Shown: positions 60,688-64,000 of the stretch, in pieces
Layout: each line of letters opens with the position of its first letter
How positions within the stretch are numbered: the stretch's first letter is position 1
Assembly: GCA_030280995.1 (NCBI GenBank)
Contig: JASXTE010000005.1
Coordinates: 35,964,203-36,028,202, forward strand
Direction of reading: 5' to 3'
DNA from: Hemileia vastatrix
Taxonomy: Eukaryota; Basidiomycota; Pucciniomycetes; Pucciniales; Zaghouaniaceae
Length of the DNA: 64,000 nt
The notes under the pieces: model-generated
Database searches by the model: none
Seen by the model: only the letters and a program-made list of their open reading frames with translations
What the model was told of the DNA's origin: nothing
Translations under genes and position numbers: made by a program

Positions 60688-61252
60688 TAATATATTCATC
60701 ATTTCAGAAAATTATTTTTTATGTCTACCTTTTCACCTAAGGTCATCTCTGCGAAATTCCTTTAATTTTTGGTATTTTCCAAAAAGAATTTACAAAAAAA
60801 TAGTTAAAAATGTTAATACTTATGCTCATGTTTGAAATCGTCAGGTTTAAGTTGACCATAATAAGTTTTACTTAAGTTTTAAAGAAGTTTTTTCTAATGG
60901 AAACACCATCATGTGCGTTTTTTAGCGCGCTTCGGTTTTCTATATTTCGCTACCTCTGGCAAGATTAAAGGTGTCTTATCATAAATTTGAAATTTCTTAA
61001 TACTCATCCCAGTTTTTTTAGGTATCGTTCAGGAATTCGATTCAAGAATTCAAATACCATTTAATCATCTGAATTTTGAATTATTATCATGTTAATGAAT
61101 GACTTCAAAAATAAAAGATTTGGTTAAGAAAAAAAAGGTAAATATTAAAATAAGAGTCGTAATTCATTGCAAATGCGAAATAAATACAAACAGAAAAATA
61201 TATATGAAAGCTTGATGGACTGAATAGATAACAAAAATTCATGTAACAACCT

Positions 61253-62022
61253 CTAATTTTTGGAGGGAGCTTCAGTGACTTCAAGATTTTTAATCTTTCC
61301 ACTTCCAAGATCATAAACCCAGCCATGAACTTGAACAGGATGGCCCGCAGCCCAAGCTTTTCGAATAATATCACTGGTCGCAATATTTGAGACTTGAGCG
61401 CAGACATTAGTTTGAATAAGTTGACTCAATCCACCTTCTTTTCCTGATACTGCTTCTGCTTTAAGTTGAGCGACAGCCAGAGCACGAATGGGTGAGATCC
61501 ATTTAGCGATCGCTTGGTCACCGACATCCGAAGGATCAGGAAAGGTAGTTGTTTTGGTTTTAGCAAATTGAAGCGCAGCTGCACATCCACCACAATGTTC
61601 ATGACCTACTACCACGACGTGTGACACTTTGAGATGTTTAACGGCATAAGCTAAAGCAGCGGTTGCTGATGTATCCTCAGGGTTGTACACGTTAGCAATG
61701 TTGCGCTTTTAGGTATATGAATCAAAATATCTAAAAATCAGTTATACGCTCCAGCTTTACTTCATGACTAAATATCAATTAAGGAGTAAAAGCTGCTTAC
61801 GTGGACAAACACCTCTCCAGCTCTGGCTCCTATAACTACAGCCTCAGGGACTCGAGAATCGCAACAACCAAGCCAAAAAACACTTGGGCTCTGTCCTTTG
61901 CAAGAAGAAGCCAAGGTTTCTGGATCAGCCTGGGAGGCATAGTCGGCATTACGGTTGAAAAATGACACAAGACAATGTGAACTATCTCCATTAAGTTGAG
62001 TGTTGGAATCGTTAGAAGACAT
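61253..62022 (-). CDS. Beta-class carbonic anhydrase
   Basis: A zinc enzyme that interconverts CO2 and bicarbonate, probably cytosolic since no signal peptide is visible. Two exons, 62022-61801 and 61705-61253, give 224 residues, a normal length for the beta class. The start is the first ATG (MSSNDSNTQ). The Asp-Arg dyad and first zinc Cys lie in WLGCCDSRVPE (about residues 50-60). The splice makes VFVHRNIANVYNPED, a family signature divided by the intron. GHEHCGGC gives the His and second Cys ligands. The C-terminus is VHGWVYDLGSGKIKNLEV. No frameshift or lost residue is seen, so it should be active. It is the only clearly intact host gene here. In fungi such enzymes supply bicarbonate for carboxylation at low CO2. 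Confidence 0.95.
61706..61800 (-). other. Intron of the carbonic anhydrase gene
   Basis: On the - strand it starts GTAAGC and ends CCTAAAAG, 95 bp, phase 0 between His and Arg of VFVHRNIAN. A stop codon appears if it is kept. Confidence 0.9.
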
Positions 62023-62075
62023 GTTTTTTATATTTTGGGAAGTATTGTGAAAGGTCTAAATGGAAGGAAGTGACT

Positions 62076-62087
62076 AATATATATGGA
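62076..62087 (-). promoter_or_regulatory. TATA-like sequence upstream of carbonic anhydrase
   Basis: CCATATATATTA lies about 55 bases before the ATG on the - strand. The distance allows a short 5' leader. Based on sequence only. Confidence 0.3.
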
Positions 62088-63070
62088 TTGAGTAGAGGTA
62101 GTTGTAAAGATACGATGAGTGTATTGGGTTTCGGTTGATGAGAGAATGATCGGATGGTGGGAGGTGCCGTTTATATACTCGGAAGGTAAGGAGATGAGGT
62201 GTTTTACTGGTCTACAGATTAGTAGCGGAACAAAATAGTGAGACAGTATTTTTTAGGATGAAGGGGGTCCAAGGCAAAAACTTCCACCGCTGCGAACCTA
62301 CATCCTGCTTCTATTTCCAACAACCTCCGGTCAGTTTATGAGTAAAATGTTTTTCATTGGTTGTCAATTTCTCATATGGGATTTACTATTGCGAAAACAG
62401 TCTTCCAATATATTTTAATAAATGTGTGAAAATGTATCCCCATCACTATCACTGTGTGAACCAAAAATAAAAACTCGTGGGTTTGGATCGGAAGAGGCTG
62501 TCTAGCTTCTGAAATTTCTAAGATTTCATTACTAACTTGTGCAAATATAATTCATACCCTTTTCCTGCCGCTGTTCTTTTGCTGCTCTGTTGAGAATCCA
62601 TCCAATCTTACCGCCGCAGAATTGGAAAGATCAATTACGCGAAAGTGGATTTGTTTCTCCAGTAATATGTATAAAAAAAACGGCTTTGATAGTGCAAGCA
62701 AGCAACTCCTCCACTCTCACATTTACAGTTAACAGATGAAAAAAAAATTTCTTGTTCAACGGATCTAAATACCATCTACTAATCACGTTCTGCTTGGCTA
62801 AACATCCAGACCTTTCTAGTCTCACATCGCTTTAAAACCCCATGAGAAATTCTTCATAGTGGCCTTGGATATCAGTTTAAAAATGTTCAATATCAGCCTG
62901 ACCGCTGAATAAACGGGTGATCAGAAAAGATTGTGATGAGAAGCAAAAATGATTACTGCTAGATTAGAAATTATCTGTGCAAAAACGAATTGTTTTGGCA
63001 GAGATACTCAGCACTTTTATTGCAAAAATCCTGCAGGATTGCCGCCAGTGACAAATCCTCAATGGTTTTG
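62088..63070. other. Unassigned intergenic DNA
   Basis: No ORF, splice pattern or RNA gene is convincing. Base composition is more balanced than in the TE region. Confidence 0.4.
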
Positions 63071-63071
63071 T

Positions 63072-63375
63072 TGTACAGCTAAATCGAAAAAGCTCTGTGC
63101 AACTTCCCAAAAGAGTTGCGCGACTTACCCAGCATTTTCACTCATATTTTCATTTCGCTAGCCTGTCACCCGCTAAAAATGCTGGGTAAGTTGATCAAAA
63201 TTTTGAAAAGCTGCACAAACCTTTTTCGATTTAGCTGGATATACATTCATGCAAGTTTTAAGTTTTTTGACGAGAATCTGTCAGGATCTGTCAGATTTTG
63301 GTGCCAAAAGTGCTGGGTAACTCTGTCCGCAATTTTGGTTTTTGCACAAACCATTTCTAGTATAGCTGTAGTAAT
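63072..63375. mobile_element. Foldback or MITE-like inverted repeat
   Basis: CAGCTAAATCGAAAAAG at 63079 reappears inverted as CTTTTTCGATTTAGCTG near 63217-63233, and ACTTACCCAGCATTTT near 63121 inverted as AAAATGCTGGGTAAGTT near 63176-63193. A third part near 63308 (GTGCTGGGTAACTC) and an end TAGCTGTA near 63366 suggest an outer repeat TACAGCTA. The target duplication is unclear. Confidence 0.5.
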
Positions 63376-64000
63376 TGAAAAGTGGGAGTGGGATTATATC
63401 AATAACATTACTAAAACTGTCTGACTCCACCTTCATACCCAAGCTGGGTGAGATTGTAAGAGCATCCGCAGCCGTTTCAGCAACTATTCATACGGCGAAA
63501 AAAAAGTAGTTTGCCCGCAGACATACCGGTTCTGACATACCGGTTATATTTTTGCCCTATGCATAAAATTGTATTCAACTTTGAATTTCATCACGATTTA
63601 AAACTGTAAATCAGGTGATTTGGCCACTTAATAGATTGCAATAAGTCCATATTCTTACACAATTGATTTAATTAATCAAGGGGCTTGATTCATGCATGAT
63701 GTATATTAATTTTAAACCCCCTCCCCCTATTTTTTTATTATCATTCAATCTCACCCAACTAAATGAAGGTAAGGGGAAAGTAAAGTGTAAATACATGAGG
63801 AGTGAGGTTATTGGGGAGGGTACGGGACAATAACAGAGGAAACACAAGTATAGAAGCTATTGGGTAAGGGGAAAATTATTTGGGAATCTACCGGAATGAA
63901 CAAGAAATGCAGCTACTAGTGGGGCAATAGGAGAGTGAGAAAGGAGGCCAGAGGTAGTAAAGGGAACTTTATGTTGTTGGGCCGCTCTCAAAAGGGCGCG
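63376..64000. other. Unassigned right edge
   Basis: A direct repeat ACATACCGGTT occurs twice at about 63522-63550. Otherwise nothing is recognised; the last bases are GC-rich. Confidence 0.3.

Overview
The window looks like a repeat-dense arm of a eukaryotic, most likely fungal, genome. It has short introns, large Ty3/Gypsy and Ty1/Copia LTR retrotransposons, giant non-coding inverted-repeat transposons, and only one clearly intact host gene, a beta-carbonic anhydrase with one 95-bp intron. The AT-rich, heavily nested TE load and the style of the Gypsy pol and the CX2CX6C proteins suggest a basidiomycete, perhaps a rust fungus (Pucciniales). That placement is inference.

Layout. 1-11769: Gypsy copy G1 on + (5' LTR cut by the window edge, decayed gag, protease, RT, RNase H and integrase, a long 3' non-coding region, 3' LTR). 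It sits inside the protease of an older Gypsy copy, G2, whose remains run to about 14.8 kb. 15-18.2 kb: AT-rich unassigned DNA with a decayed spliced ORF and a purine-rich tract. 18208-41623: a second copy of the G1 family, G3, on the - strand with two 1093-bp LTRs. G3 is split inside pol by element A (24645-35071). 41624-43699: no recognisable feature. 43700-48781: a decayed Copia element with 471-bp LTRs and a CCTTG target duplication. 48791-60274: element B, which itself contains a small MITE (51347-51607) and a solo G3-type LTR (54264-55335). 60275-64000: less repetitive DNA with a 198-bp MITE, the carbonic anhydrase gene and a foldback element.

The most unusual content is the pair A (10.4 kb) and B (11.5 kb). 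Both begin CAC and end GTG, share terminal inverted repeats with each other and with the 261-bp MITE inside B, and have 3-bp target duplications (TAT, AAT, ATG). I see no transposase ORF in them. Most of their length is satellite DNA studded with palindromes whose arms begin AAAAGTGTCC. The termini and duplication length resemble the CACTA/EnSpm superfamily, but assignment is inference.

The G1/G3 Gypsy family also has unusual traits that recur in two diverged copies. A slippery heptamer (TTTTTTA or TTTTTTG) lies one codon before the protease stop codon, with an open -1 frame beyond it. An ORF antisense to the element, with a CX2CX6C motif, sits between pol and the 3' LTR; in G3 a second, intron-containing antisense gene lies next to it. 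A roughly 22-nt motif ending in TTAAACTG is repeated about ten times in the 3' region of each copy. No retroelement in the window appears coding-competent.
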